From NCBI RefSeq assembly GCF_028607085.1, contig NZ_CP117411.1, positions 3,486,501 through 3,550,500 of the forward strand: 64,000 nucleotides of DNA, in the 5' to 3' direction. Position numbers and translations under genes: made by a program. Below are positions 44,250 through 54,036 of the stretch, piece after piece. The first letter of the stretch is position 1; every line of letters starts with the position of its first letter. The notes below the pieces were generated by a model that ran no database searches, was not told where the DNA came from, and worked only from the letters and a program-made list of their open reading frames with translations. Source of the stretch: Sphingomonas naphthae (lineage in GTDB: Bacteria > Pseudomonadota > Alphaproteobacteria > Sphingomonadales > Sphingomonadaceae).

Positions 44250-45176
44250 ATGACACAGGCGGCCATTTCCATCCGATCGCTGTCCAAGACCTACGCCGGG
44301 GGCAAGCGCGCGCTCGACGATGTGAGCTTCGATGTGCCGCGTGGGCAGATCTTCGGGCTGCTCGGGCCGAACGGCGCGGGCAAGTCGACGCTCATCAACA
44401 TCCTGGCGGGCATGGTCACCAAGACGGCGGGGTCGGTCGACATCTGGGGCTTCGACATCGATGCCGACCGGCGCAACGCCAAGGCGTCGATCGGGATCGT
44501 GCCGCAGGAAATCCTGTTCGACCCCTTCTTCACGCCGAAGGAGACGCTCGACATCTATTACGGCCTCTATGGCGTGCCCAAGGCGAAATGGCGGTCGATG
44601 GACCTGCTGCGCGCGGTGCATCTGGAGGACAAGGCCGACGCCTATAGCCGCACGCTTTCCGGCGGCATGAAGCGGCGGCTGATGGTGGCCAAGGCGATGG
44701 TCCATTCGCCCCCCGTGCTGGTGCTGGACGAGCCGACCGCCGGCGTGGACGTGCAATTGCGCCAGCAGCTGTGGGAATATGTCCGCGAACTGAACGACGC
44801 GGGCACGACGGTGGTGCTGACGACCCATTATCTGGAGGAAGCCGAGGAGCTGTGCGATCGCATCGCGATCATCAACCACGGCAAGCTCATCACCAACCAG
44901 CCGACCCGCAGCCTGATCGCGATGGCGCAGGAAAAGGCGGTGGAAGTGACCGTGGATCGCGATCTGGAGACGGCGCCCGACGCGCCCTGCTTCGAAAAGA
45001 TCGAGCTGAAGGGGCCGCGCACCCTCGTCATCACTTACTCCAAGGACAAGGTGAACGCGGGCGAGGTGCTGGCGGCGTTGCAGGGCGCGGGGCTGGGGCT
45101 GGTGGACGTCTCGACCCGCGAGGCCGATCTGGAGGATGTGTTCCTGAACCTCACGCGGGGGCCGCTCGCGGGCTGA
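44250..45176 (+). CDS. ABC transporter ATP-binding protein (no adjacent permease)
   Basis: The 308-residue ATPase has Walker A LLGPNGAGKSTLINI, Q-loop GIVPQEILFD, signature LSGGMKRRLMVAKAMV, Walker B PPVLVLDEPTAGVDV and H-loop TTHYLEEAEELCD. A C-terminal extension of about 80 residues ends TREADLEDVFLNLTRG, as in drug/polysaccharide-type ABC-2 ATPases such as YadG. ABC-2 permeases normally lie next to such genes, but here nadB follows after 30 bp. The permease must be elsewhere. Confidence 0.9.
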   Translation: MTQAAISIRSLSKTYAGGKRALDDVSFDVPRGQIFGLLGPNGAGKSTLINILAGMVTKTAGSVDIWGFDIDADRRNAKASIGIVPQEILFDPFFTPKETLDIYYGLYGVPKAKWRSMDLLRAVHLEDKADAYSRTLSGGMKRRLMVAKAMVHSPPVLVLDEPTAGVDVQLRQQLWEYVRELNDAGTTVVLTTHYLEEAEELCDRIAIINHGKLITNQPTRSLIAMAQEKAVEVTVDRDLETAPDAPCFEKIELKGPRTLVITYSKDKVNAGEVLAALQGAGLGLVDVSTREADLEDVFLNLTRGPLAG

Positions 45177-45206
45177 TCCCGGCGGGCAGGAGAGACCAGA
45201 GCCGCC

Positions 45207-46799
45207 ATGGCCGACCATCGCTACGACATCGTCATCATCGGATCGGGCGCGGCAGGGCTGACGGCGGCGCTCAACCTGGCCGATCGATTCCGCGTGGTGG
45301 TGCTGGCCAAGGGGGGGCTTTCCGAGGGATCGACCGCCTGGGCGCAGGGGGGGATCGCCGCCGTGCTGGAGCCGGGCGACACGTTCGACAGCCATATCGA
45401 GGATACGATCGTCGCCGGCGCGGGGCTGAACGACCGGCGCACGGTGGAATTCGTCGTCGAAAATGCCCCCAAGGCGATCGAGCGGCTGGCCGAGCTGGGC
45501 GTGCCCTTCAACCCCGGTGAGGATGCGGCCGAACGCTGGCACCTGACGCGCGAGGGCGGCCACAGCCATCGCCGCATCGTCCATGTCGACGACGCGACCG
45601 GCTGGGCGGTGCAGCAGGCGCTGGAGCGGGCGGCGGCCGCGCACCCCAACATCACCCTCGTCACCGATATGGCGGCGATCGATCTGGTCACCAGCCGGCA
45701 TGGCGTGCGCTATTCGGGCGATGGCCATGTGTGGGGCGTCTATGCGCTGCACCGGCCGAGTGGGAAGGTCGCTTTGTTCACCGCGCGGGCGACGATCCTC
45801 GCGACAGGCGGCGCGGGCCGGGTCTATCAATTCTCGACCGCGCCGCGTGGGGCATCGGGCGACGGCATCGCGATGGCGTGGCGGGCGGGCTGCCGCATTT
45901 CCAACATGGAATTCAACCAGTTCCACCCGACCTGCCTCTACAATCTGGAGGTGAAGAACTTCCTGATCACCGAGGCGATGCGCGGCGAGGGCGGGCATCT
46001 GAAGCTGCCGACGAATGGCCACCGCTTCATGCCCGATTTCGACTCGCGCGCCGAACTGGCCCCGCGCGACATCGTGGCGCGGGCGATCGATCATGAGATC
46101 AAGCGGTTGGGCCTGGATTACGTCCATCTCGATATCAGCCACCAGCCGGCCGATTTCGTGATCCACCATTTCCCCACGATCCACGCCAAGCTGCTGACGC
46201 TCGGCATCGACATCACGAAGGAGCCGATCCCGGTGGTGCCGGCGATGCACTATACCTGCGGCGGGGTGATGATCGATCTGGACGGACGCACCGACCTGCC
46301 CGGCCTCTATGCGGCGGGCGAGGTGACGCAATCGGGCCTGCACGGCGCCAACCGCCTCGCCTCCAACTCGCTGCTCGAATGTTTCGTGTTCGGCGAGGCG
46401 GCGGCCAGGCATATCGCGGCGAATTGGGAGAGCCTGCCCGAGCCGCCCGCGATCCGCGAGTGGGACGAGAGCCGCGTCACCGATTCGGACGAGGATATCG
46501 TCGTCCAGCACAATTGGCGCGAGATCCGCCGTTTCATGTGGGATTATGTCGGCATCGTCCGCACCACCAAGCGGCTGGAGCGCGCGCTCCACCGGGTCGA
46601 TCTGCTGCGGAAGGAAGTGGCGGATTATTACGGCAATTACCGCGTCACGAGCGATCTGATCGAGCTGCGGAACCTGATCGAGGTTGCCGGGCTGATCGTG
46701 AAATCGGCGCTGCACCGGCAGGAGAGCCGGGGGCTGCACTATACGCTCGATTTCCCCGAGACGCTGCCCGAGGCGGTGGACACGGTGCTGGTGCCTTAA
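45207..46799 (+). CDS. nadB: L-aspartate oxidase
   Basis: NadB oxidises L-aspartate to iminoaspartate, the first step of de novo NAD synthesis. The 530-residue flavoprotein has IIGSGAAGLTAALNL, STAWAQGGIAAVL and HGANRLASNSLLECFVFG, and a C-terminal helical domain. Expected partners nadA and nadC are not adjacent here. It could share a transcript with the upstream ABC ATPase gene (30 bp gap). Confidence 0.95.
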   Translation: MADHRYDIVIIGSGAAGLTAALNLADRFRVVVLAKGGLSEGSTAWAQGGIAAVLEPGDTFDSHIEDTIVAGAGLNDRRTVEFVVENAPKAIERLAELGVPFNPGEDAAERWHLTREGGHSHRRIVHVDDATGWAVQQALERAAAAHPNITLVTDMAAIDLVTSRHGVRYSGDGHVWGVYALHRPSGKVALFTARATILATGGAGRVYQFSTAPRGASGDGIAMAWRAGCRISNMEFNQFHPTCLYNLEVKNFLITEAMRGEGGHLKLPTNGHRFMPDFDSRAELAPRDIVARAIDHEIKRLGLDYVHLDISHQPADFVIHHFPTIHAKLLTLGIDITKEPIPVVPAMHYTCGGVMIDLDGRTDLPGLYAAGEVTQSGLHGANRLASNSLLECFVFGEAAARHIAANWESLPEPPAIREWDESRVTDSDEDIVVQHNWREIRRFMWDYVGIVRTTKRLERALHRVDLLRKEVADYYGNYRVTSDLIELRNLIEVAGLIVKSALHRQESRGLHYTLDFPETLPEAVDTVLVP

Positions 46800-46827
46800 G
46801 CGCCGCGAAGGGGCTTCAGGAAGGATT

Positions 46828-46906
46828 TGTTCACGCGGAGACGCGGAGAAGAAAGAGGAGCGCTTTCTCTTCTTCTCTCTCTCTGCGTCTCCGCGTCTCC
46901 GCGTGA
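46828..46906. repeat. Intergenic palindrome, family D
   Basis: The arms TGTTCACGCGGAGACGCGGA and TCTCCGCGTCTCCGCGTGA are inverted, with a purine-rich then pyrimidine-rich centre (GAAGAAAGAGGAG / CTTCTTCTCTC). It lies at the convergent end of nadB and the minus-strand gene at 46934. Confidence 0.8.
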
Positions 46907-46933
46907 CTCAAAATTGCGCTGCGCGCGGCATAT

Positions 46934-47617
46934 TCAATCCGCGAAGGTCAGTTTCACCCGCGTGTCGTTATCCAGCGTCTTGTTCGCCAGCGGCATCTCG
47001 TAGGCGCGGCGCTTGGGGGAGATGGCGAGCGGCAGGCGGCGCGGGCCGGACAGCGCGAACGCCTCGCCGATCGGGTGGCTGGCCGGGTGGAACATCTGAA
47101 ATCGGCTGCTCGCGCAGCCGCCGGCCGCGTTGAACATCCCGCGCAGCAGGAAATTGATATCCACCACCGCCACGATCACGCGACATTCGAGGCGCAGGTC
47201 GCCCAGCCGGCGATCGGCCTCGGCGGTGCCCGGCGAGAGGATGTCGGCGCCGAGCCGTACCCCGCCGCTGCTGCCCACCAAGGTCCAGCGGCCGGCGGGG
47301 ATGGCGGGCAGCTCGAAGCGATGATCGGCGTCGAGCGGGACGGGGATGGTGGCCCCGCGCGGCCCCATCAGGGTCAGGCGGAAGGTGGACATGTCCTTGG
47401 CGCCGATCGGGCGCAGCCGCCACAACAGCCGCGCTTGCGGGGCGAAGCCGGGGCGGTTCTCGGCGAAGGCGGCCTGCGCCGCGCGCAGCTTGCCGTCGGC
47501 GACGCGGAAGGGCTTGCCCGGCGCGGTGACGACGATGTCGTCGCTGCTGAAACCGGGATCGGACGCGGCGGCGGGCGGTGTGGCGGCGGCGAGGAGCAGC
47601 GGGAGCAGAGCGATCAG
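46934..47617 (-). CDS. Secreted protein of unknown function (non-canonical start)
   Basis: The protein of about 227 residues has a signal peptide (LIALLPLLLAAATPPAAAS) and then beta-rich sequence with FRVADGKLRAAQAAFAENRPGFAP and PRGATIPVPLDADHRFELPAIPAGRWTLV. I find no ATG, GTG or TTG close to the signal peptide; a CTG at 47617 with GGAGA a few bases upstream fits best, and a TTG further up would give a 25-residue longer N terminus. No family recognised. It is divergent from the dioxygenase gene. Confidence 0.6.
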   Translation of the reverse strand: MIALLPLLLAAATPPAAASDPGFSSDDIVVTAPGKPFRVADGKLRAAQAAFAENRPGFAPQARLLWRLRPIGAKDMSTFRLTLMGPRGATIPVPLDADHRFELPAIPAGRWTLVGSSGGVRLGADILSPGTAEADRRLGDLRLECRVIVAVVDINFLLRGMFNAAGGCASSRFQMFHPASHPIGEAFALSGPRRLPLAISPKRRAYEMPLANKTLDNDTRVKLTFAD

Positions 47618-47755
47618 GGTCGATCTCCGATGGGTGTGGCGATCGCAATCATGCGCCGAAAAGCGGCGGGGATAAGGCGGGCGGAGACCGGACAGCAACG
47701 CATCGATGCGACCTTGCCCCCTGCCGTGCCGCCGCCCGATGCCTAGATTGTCGCC

Positions 47756-48556
47756 ATGACCCAGAAACCTCTTCGCCAGCCGAGCCTGTTCATCCCCCAT
47801 GGGGGCGGCCCCTGCTTCTTCATGCCCGATCCCGCCGGTCTGTGGCGGGGTCTCGAAACCTATCTCGCCGGCATCGCCGCCAGCCTGCCCGAGCGGCCGC
47901 GCGCGATCCTCGTCGTCACCGGCCATTGGGAGACGCGCGGCTTCGCCTTCACCGGGGCCGAGCGGCCGGCGCTGATCTACGATTATTACGGCTTCCCCCA
48001 GCACACCTATGAACTGCGCTACGACGCGCCGGGCGATCCGGCGCTGGCGGCGCGCGCGGCGGGGCTGCTCACGGCGGCCGGGCTGCCCGGCGCGGTCGAT
48101 CCCGCGCATGGCTGGGATCATGGCGTGTTCGTGCCGATGAAGGTGGCCTTCCCCGATGCCGACATTCCCGTCGTCGCCATGTCGGTCGACAAGAGCCTCG
48201 ATCCGGCGCTGCACATCGCCGCCGGCCGCGCGCTGGCGCCGCTGCGCGACGAGGGCGTGCTGATCGTGGGATCGGGCATGAGCTTCCACAATATGCGCGG
48301 CTATCGCGATCCGCGCTTCACCGAACCCTCGCGCGCCTTCGATGCCTGGCTGACGGCGGCGGCGGAGGCGGCGCCGGAGGAGCGCGCGGCGCTGTTCGCG
48401 GGCTGGGCCGATGCCCCCGCCGGGCGCCTGTCGCACCCGCGCGAGGAGCATCTGATCCCGCTGATGGTGGCGGCCGGCGCGTCCGATGCGCCGGGCCGTC
48501 ACGATTATGGCGAGCTGCTGCTGGAAACGGCGGTGTCGGGCTATCGCTTCGCCTGA
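47756..48556 (+). CDS. DODA-type class III extradiol ring-opening dioxygenase
   Basis: The 266-residue protein resembles the YgiD/DODA branch of the LigB superfamily. Iron ligands are suggested by His in FIPHGGGPCFF and His in VVTGHWETRG, with GWDHGVFVPMKVAFP and GSGMSFHNMRGY as further family segments. It opens catechol-type rings such as DOPA; no DOPA-pathway partners lie beside it. Its stop overlaps the convergent CPBP protease by 16 bp. Confidence 0.9.
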   Translation: MTQKPLRQPSLFIPHGGGPCFFMPDPAGLWRGLETYLAGIAASLPERPRAILVVTGHWETRGFAFTGAERPALIYDYYGFPQHTYELRYDAPGDPALAARAAGLLTAAGLPGAVDPAHGWDHGVFVPMKVAFPDADIPVVAMSVDKSLDPALHIAAGRALAPLRDEGVLIVGSGMSFHNMRGYRDPRFTEPSRAFDAWLTAAAEAAPEERAALFAGWADAPAGRLSHPREEHLIPLMVAAGASDAPGRHDYGELLLETAVSGYRFA

Positions 48557-49416
48557 AGCGTATCCCGCACCCGCCACAGGATCGCCGCCCCCGCGCGTCC
48601 GGCGACGATCAGCGCGACCAGCGACGCCTCCGGCCCGAAGCCGCCGCCCGAGAGCAGATCGGACGCGCCGGGGGTGAGCGCCATCGTGCCGATCCCGCCG
48701 ATCGGCTCCCCGCCCGAAACCGGCGCGCCGAAGATCCACCCTTGGGTGAAGTTCCACGCGGCATGGAAGCCGATCGCCGCCCACAGCCGCCCGGTCAGCG
48801 CATAGACCGCGCCGAGCAGCACCCCGGCCTCGACCGCGATGGCGAGGCCGGCGAACAGCGTCGCGTGCGGATTGCCGAGGTGGAGCGCGCCGAACAGCAA
48901 GGCCGACAGGCCGATCGCCCACCAGCCGCCGAACGCGCGCCACAGCAGCCGCAGCACCACCGCGCGCAGCAGGATTTCCTCCATGACGCCGGCGCGGACG
49001 GACACGTCGAACGCGGCGGGCGAGCCGGTCGGCGCGTGGAAGACGAGGCTGTACTGGCCGAGGGCGACGAGGATCGCGGCGGTGATCGAGAACAGCAGCA
49101 GCCCGCCGGTCAGCCCCGCCGCCAGCTCCAGCCCGCCGCCCGGCCGCCACGCCAGTTCGTCCACCGGCCGCCCCTCGCCGAAATGGACGAGCGCCCAATA
49201 GGCCAGCAGCGAGGCGGCGGCAACGAGCGCGGAGATGAGGATCCGCGCATTACCCTTGGGCACCAGCGGCTTGAGCAGGGTGGGCAGGGTGGCGGCGAGG
49301 ATCACCGCGAAGAACAGCAGCAGCATCCAGGCAAGCGCGATCGCCCAATCGAACCGGCGCGGTTTGAGGACGCGGCTGTGGCCGAGCGTGGGTGGCCGCA
49401 GGACGAGCTTGAGCAT
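48541..49416 (-). CDS. CPBP family intramembrane glutamic protease
   Basis: The 291-residue membrane protein has about eight spans and the Abi/CPBP motifs: EE in GVMEEILLRAVVLRLLW (about residue 140), His in FGALHLGNP (about 175) and IGFHAAWNFTQGWIFG (about 215). Members cleave substrates in the bilayer or serve in bacteriocin immunity and protein prenylation-like processing. No peptide or bacteriocin gene is visible nearby, so the role is open. Confidence 0.88.
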   Translation of the reverse strand: MLKLVLRPPTLGHSRVLKPRRFDWAIALAWMLLLFFAVILAATLPTLLKPLVPKGNARILISALVAAASLLAYWALVHFGEGRPVDELAWRPGGGLELAAGLTGGLLLFSITAAILVALGQYSLVFHAPTGSPAAFDVSVRAGVMEEILLRAVVLRLLWRAFGGWWAIGLSALLFGALHLGNPHATLFAGLAIAVEAGVLLGAVYALTGRLWAAIGFHAAWNFTQGWIFGAPVSGGEPIGGIGTMALTPGASDLLSGGGFGPEASLVALIVAGRAGAAILWRVRDTLQAKR

Positions 49417-49437
49417 TCGGATAGTCCCCCCAGAACG

Positions 49438-49541
49438 TCATCCCGGCCTCGTGCCGGGATCCACCGATCCACGAACGCTGCGGCGATGGCTAGCGTATCG
49501 ATTGCGTCACGGTGGGCCCCGGAACAAGTCCGGGGTGACGA
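49438..49541. repeat. Intergenic palindromic repeat, family E
   Basis: Arms of the CGTCATCCCGGCCTCGTGCC type and AAGTCCGGGGTGACG are imperfectly inverted. Here it lies between two divergent genes (CPBP protease and polA), within 80 bp of the polA start. Confidence 0.7.
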
Positions 49542-49618
49542 ATATGGGATTTCGCGAAGGAGGCTCACCGCAAAGCGCCCGCTCGCGTCGGCCCGCCGGC
49601 CCTGCTACAGCGCGGCGG

Positions 49619-52369
49619 ATGGCCGCCAACCACCTCTATCTCGTCGATGGCTCGGGCTATATCTTCCGCGCCTATCATCGCCTCCCCCCGCTCACCAATC
49701 GCCACGGCGTGCCGGCGGGCGCGGTCTATGGCTTCACCACGATGATGTGGAAGCTGGTCGACGAACTGCATCGCGCCGAGGGGCCAACGCATATGGCGGT
49801 GATCTTCGATGCCTCGTCGAAGACGTTCCGCAACGATATGTACGATCAGTATAAGGCGCACCGCCCGCCGCCGCCGGAGGATCTGGTCCCGCAATTCCCG
49901 CTGATCCGCGACGCGACGCGCGCTTTCTCGATCCCCTGCATCGAGGAGGTCGGGCTGGAGGCCGACGATATCATCGCCTGCTATGCCAAGGCGGCGCTGG
50001 CGGCGGGGTGGAAGGTCACGATCGTCTCGTCCGACAAGGATCTGATGCAGCTCATCGAACCGGGCCTCGACATGCTCGATACGATGAACAACCGCCGCCT
50101 CGGCCCCGAGCATGTGATCGAGAAGTTCGGCGTGCCACCCGAGCAATTGGGCGACGTGCTGGCGCTGATGGGCGACAGTGTCGACAACGTCCCCGGCGTG
50201 CCCGGCATCGGCCCCAAGACGGCGAGCGAGCTGGTCCGCACCTATGGCGATGTCGAGGCGGTGCTGGCGGCGGCCGAGCAGATCAAGAAGCCCAAGCTGC
50301 GCCAGTCGCTGATCGACCATGCCGACAATGCCCGCCTCAGCCGTGAGCTGGTGCGGCTGGTGTGCGACCGGCCCCTGCCCGAGCCGCTCGACGATCTGGC
50401 GCTGAAGGGCCTGCCGCCCGAGCCGCTGCGCGCCTTCCTGGAGGACATGGGCTTCCGCTCGCTGCTGGCGAAGCTGGGCGGGCCGCAGCCGGCCGCCGCG
50501 CCCGCCGCCAGCATCGACGAGGAGGTCGATCCGCCCTTCGTCCACAAGGATTACGAGACGGTGGTCGACGAGGCGGCGCTCGATCGCTGGATCGCGGCGG
50601 CCTATGCGGCCACGCAGATCGCGGTGGATACCGAGACCGACGGGATCGATTGCGTGCGGGCGAAGCTGGTCGGCATCAGCCTGGCGACCGCGCCGGGCAA
50701 GGCCTGCTACATCCCGCTCGGCCACGGGCTGGCGGGCGACGACCTGCTCGCCGAGCCGCCGACGCAGCTGCCCGCCGAGCTGGTGCTGGCGAAACTGAAG
50801 CCGCTGCTGGAGGATCCGTCGATCCTCAAGATCGGCCAGAATCTGAAATACGACCTCATCATGTTCCGCCGCCACGGCGTCGACGTGACGCCCTATGACG
50901 ATACGATGCTGCTGTCCTACGATCTGGACGCGGGGCTTGGCGGGCATGGCATGGACGATCTGGCCAAGCGCCACCTCGATCATGCCTGCATCGAATTCAA
51001 GACGGTGTGCGGCACCGGCAAGACGCAGATCAGCTTCGACAAGGTCGCGCTGCCACAAGCCACCGAATATGCCGCCGAGGATGCCGACGTCACCTTGCGG
51101 TTGTGGCGCCGGCTGAAGCCGCGTCTGGCGCGCGAGAAGGCGACGCGGGTCTATGAGCTGGTCGATCGGCCGCTGGTGCCGGTGATCGCCGAGATGGAGC
51201 GCGCCGGCATCCTCGTCGATCGCGCCGAGCTGGCGCGGCTGTCGGCCGAATTCGGTGGCGAGATCCAGCGGCTCGAAGGCGTGATCCACGAGGCGGCGGG
51301 CGGCCCGTTCACGATCGGCAGCCCCAAGCAATTGGGCGAGGTGCTGTTCGAGCGGCTGGGCCTGAAGGGCGGGCGCAAGGGCAAGAGCGGCGTCTATTCG
51401 ACCGACGTGAACGAGATGGAGCGGCTGGCGGGCGAGGGCGTGGCCGTCGCGCGGCTGGTGCTGGAATGGCGCCAGCTCTCCAAGCTGAAGGCGACCTATA
51501 CCGACGCGCTTCAGGCGCAGATCAACCCGGAGACGGGCCGGGTGCACACCAGCTTCGGGCTGGCGACGGCGCAGACCGGGCGGCTTTCCTCGACCGACCC
51601 GAACCTCCAGAACATCCCGATCCGCACCGAGACCGGCCGCCGCATCCGTGATGCCTTCGTAGCCGCGCCCGGCAACGTGCTGCTCTCGGCCGATTATTCT
51701 CAGATCGAATTGCGGCTGGCGGCGCACATGGCGGACGTTCCCGCGCTCCAGCAGGCGTTCGCGCGCGGCGACGACATCCATAATCTGACCGCGCAGGAAT
51801 TGTTCGGCGAGGTCAATCGCGACACGCGCGGGCGCGCCAAGACGATCAACTTCGCCATCCTCTACGGCATCTCCTCCTGGGGTCTGGCGGGGCGGCTGGG
51901 GGTCGATCGCGGCGAGGCGCAGGCGATGATCGACCGCTATTTCGAGCGGTTCCCCGGCATCAACCGCTATATCGCCGACACGCTCGCCGAGCTGCGCGAG
52001 CATGGCTATGTGACCACGCTGTTTGGCCGCAAGACGCATCTTCCCGGTATCAAGGCCAAGACGGTGGGTGAGCGGCAGGCGGCTGAGCGGCAGGCGATCA
52101 ACGCGCCGATCCAGGGCACCAGCGCGGATATCATCAAGCGGGCGATGGTGCGGATGGGGCCGGCGCTGGCGGCGGCGGGCCTCGGCCATGTCCGCATGCT
52201 GCTTCAGGTGCATGACGAACTGGTGTTCGAGGCGCCCGAGGCCGATGCGCCCGCGGCCGCCGAGGTGATCCGCGAGACGATGGCGCGCGCCGCCGAGCCG
52301 GCGGTCACGCTCAGCGTGCCGCTGGGCGTCGAAGTCGGCATCGGCAAGAGCTGGGGCGCCGCGCATTGA
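49619..52369 (+). CDS. polA: DNA polymerase I
   Basis: The 916-residue PolA has the 5' nuclease domain (YLVDGSGYIFRAYHRLPP; GVPGIGPKTASEL), an intact 3'-5' exonuclease-like domain (AVDTETDGIDC, GQNLKYDLIMFRRHG, YAAEDADVTLRL), and the polymerase domain with motif A LLSADYSQIELR, motif B RGRAKTINFAILYGI and motif C LLQVHDELVFEAP. It works in Okazaki fragment processing and repair. The ATG at 49619 fits the family start. Confidence 0.97.
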   Translation: MAANHLYLVDGSGYIFRAYHRLPPLTNRHGVPAGAVYGFTTMMWKLVDELHRAEGPTHMAVIFDASSKTFRNDMYDQYKAHRPPPPEDLVPQFPLIRDATRAFSIPCIEEVGLEADDIIACYAKAALAAGWKVTIVSSDKDLMQLIEPGLDMLDTMNNRRLGPEHVIEKFGVPPEQLGDVLALMGDSVDNVPGVPGIGPKTASELVRTYGDVEAVLAAAEQIKKPKLRQSLIDHADNARLSRELVRLVCDRPLPEPLDDLALKGLPPEPLRAFLEDMGFRSLLAKLGGPQPAAAPAASIDEEVDPPFVHKDYETVVDEAALDRWIAAAYAATQIAVDTETDGIDCVRAKLVGISLATAPGKACYIPLGHGLAGDDLLAEPPTQLPAELVLAKLKPLLEDPSILKIGQNLKYDLIMFRRHGVDVTPYDDTMLLSYDLDAGLGGHGMDDLAKRHLDHACIEFKTVCGTGKTQISFDKVALPQATEYAAEDADVTLRLWRRLKPRLAREKATRVYELVDRPLVPVIAEMERAGILVDRAELARLSAEFGGEIQRLEGVIHEAAGGPFTIGSPKQLGEVLFERLGLKGGRKGKSGVYSTDVNEMERLAGEGVAVARLVLEWRQLSKLKATYTDALQAQINPETGRVHTSFGLATAQTGRLSSTDPNLQNIPIRTETGRRIRDAFVAAPGNVLLSADYSQIELRLAAHMADVPALQQAFARGDDIHNLTAQELFGEVNRDTRGRAKTINFAILYGISSWGLAGRLGVDRGEAQAMIDRYFERFPGINRYIADTLAELREHGYVTTLFGRKTHLPGIKAKTVGERQAAERQAINAPIQGTSADIIKRAMVRMGPALAAAGLGHVRMLLQVHDELVFEAPEADAPAAAEVIRETMARAAEPAVTLSVPLGVEVGIGKSWGAAH

Positions 52370-53913
52370 CCGTGGCCCCCGCCGAGCCGCTCAAGGGCCC
52401 GGGTGACATCGAGACGCTCGCGCAGGGCGGGCGGACGAATTTCTTCGGCTTCCTGCTGCGGCTGGCGGCGCGCCTTCCGTTCCTCTTCATCGCCGGGCGC
52501 TGGTATGGCGCGGAGGCGCTGGGGCGCTTCGCCTACGCCACGATCATTGTCGAGTTCGCGGCGCAGATCGCCACCGTCGGCCTGAAGCGCGGCCTCGCCC
52601 AGCAACTCTCCACCACCAGCCGGCCGCACCCCCATGTCGTGTGGGATGGTCTGCTGGTGGGTTTCCTCACCTCGATCCTCGTCGCCGGGTTGCTGATCGC
52701 GGTGCCGGAGTTGATGTTCCCCAATTCGATCATCAACGGTTACGATCGGCTGCTGCCGCTCACCATCTTCGGCTGGGTGGCGTCGGACATCGCGCTGGCG
52801 GCGCTGGCCTATCGTGGCGACATCGGCGCGATGGTGCGCGCGCGATCGCTGGTCGAGCCGTGGACGATCAGCATCGCCGCCTTCGTGCTGGCCTGGTATT
52901 CCACCCGCGACGGCCTGATTCTGGCTTATGTGCTGTCGACCATCGCGGCCTTCGTGGCGTCGCTGTGGCCGCTGTTCCGCTCCTACGGCTGGCCGCGCGG
53001 CTGGCGGCCGGCGCCGGTGCGCCTCTATCGCATCGCCACGCGCAACCTGCCGCTGGCGGGCGCCGACGCGATCGAATGGGGCTCGCGCCGGCTGGATATC
53101 GCCATGCTCGGCCTGTTCTTCTCCGCGCCGATCGTGGGCATCTATTATGTCGCGCAGCAGGTCGCGTCGCTGCCGCAGAAATTGAAGACCAGCTTCGATC
53201 CGATCCTGGGGCCGGTCATCACCCAGAATCTGGCCGCCGGGGACAAGACGGCGGTGGCGCGGCAGGTGCGGCAGGTGGGCTTCTGGATCATCGCCGCGCA
53301 GCTCGGCATCGCGCTGGCGCTGGCCATCCCCGGCAAGGCGGTGATGGGTCTCGTCGGGCCGGGCTTCGTCGGCGGCACCGGCGCGCTCGCGATCCTGCTC
53401 GCCGCCGAGGCGATCGCCGCGACCGCCGTGGTGAGCGAGGCGGCGCTGATCTATGTCGCGCCCAAGCGCAATCTGGCGATCTCGGTGGCGATGATCGCGC
53501 TTCAGGCGGGTCTGTCGGTGGTGCTGGTCGAGCTGGCGCGGCGCGCGCTGCCGGCGATCGAGCGCGCCGGCTGGGTCGGCGAGCGCATGGCCTTCCGCGA
53601 CGATCCGGTGGCGGCAGCCGGCCCGGCGATCGCGCTGATGGCGGCGCTGGGGCTGGCATCGGTCGCCAAGGCGCTGCTGTTGAAGAAGTTGCTCGGCGGG
53701 CGGATTTCGGGCTGGCGCTGGTCCTTGGTATGGGCGGCGCTGGTGGCGTCGGCGGTCGGCTGGGCGGTGACCCGCCTGCCGCACAGCCTCGAATGGGTCG
53801 AGCTGGCGTTCGGCGTGCCGCTGATCCTCGGCGTCTATGGCGCGGTCGTCTGGTTCCGGGGCTTCACCACCGATGATCGCGCCCTCTTCCGCAGCAAGAG
53901 CGTGGCGGCGTAA
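52366..53913 (+). CDS. Polysaccharide flippase-like membrane protein (MOP superfamily)
   Basis: The 515-residue protein has 12-14 hydrophobic spans and the layout of Wzx/PST flippases, which move lipid-linked oligosaccharides across the inner membrane. Recognisable is RLPFLFIAGRWYGAEALGRFAYATIIVEF at the first spans, typical of the family. A TTG at 52366 overlaps the polA stop, with a GTG at 52372 as alternative. No glycosyltransferase is adjacent, but the cellulose operon lies 4 kb on. The exact polysaccharide is unknown. Confidence 0.85.
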   Translation: MTVAPAEPLKGPGDIETLAQGGRTNFFGFLLRLAARLPFLFIAGRWYGAEALGRFAYATIIVEFAAQIATVGLKRGLAQQLSTTSRPHPHVVWDGLLVGFLTSILVAGLLIAVPELMFPNSIINGYDRLLPLTIFGWVASDIALAALAYRGDIGAMVRARSLVEPWTISIAAFVLAWYSTRDGLILAYVLSTIAAFVASLWPLFRSYGWPRGWRPAPVRLYRIATRNLPLAGADAIEWGSRRLDIAMLGLFFSAPIVGIYYVAQQVASLPQKLKTSFDPILGPVITQNLAAGDKTAVARQVRQVGFWIIAAQLGIALALAIPGKAVMGLVGPGFVGGTGALAILLAAEAIAATAVVSEAALIYVAPKRNLAISVAMIALQAGLSVVLVELARRALPAIERAGWVGERMAFRDDPVAAAGPAIALMAALGLASVAKALLLKKLLGGRISGWRWSLVWAALVASAVGWAVTRLPHSLEWVELAFGVPLILGVYGAVVWFRGFTTDDRALFRSKSVAA

Positions 53914-53937
53914 GGTGGTGCGTGACGTATATGTTCC

Positions 53938-54019
53938 GTTCGCCCTGAGCGTCGTCGAAGGGCGTGCGGCCGGACGCAGCGCTTGGCGCACGTCCTTCGA
54001 CGACGCTCAGGACGAACGG
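53938..54019. repeat. Intergenic palindromic repeat, family A
   Basis: The arms CGTTCGCCCTGAGCGTCGTC and GACGACGCTCAGGACGAACG are inverted. It lies between the flippase gene and the UbiH-type gene. Confidence 0.8.
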
Positions 54020-54036
54020 TCAGGGTCTAGGAAGTC

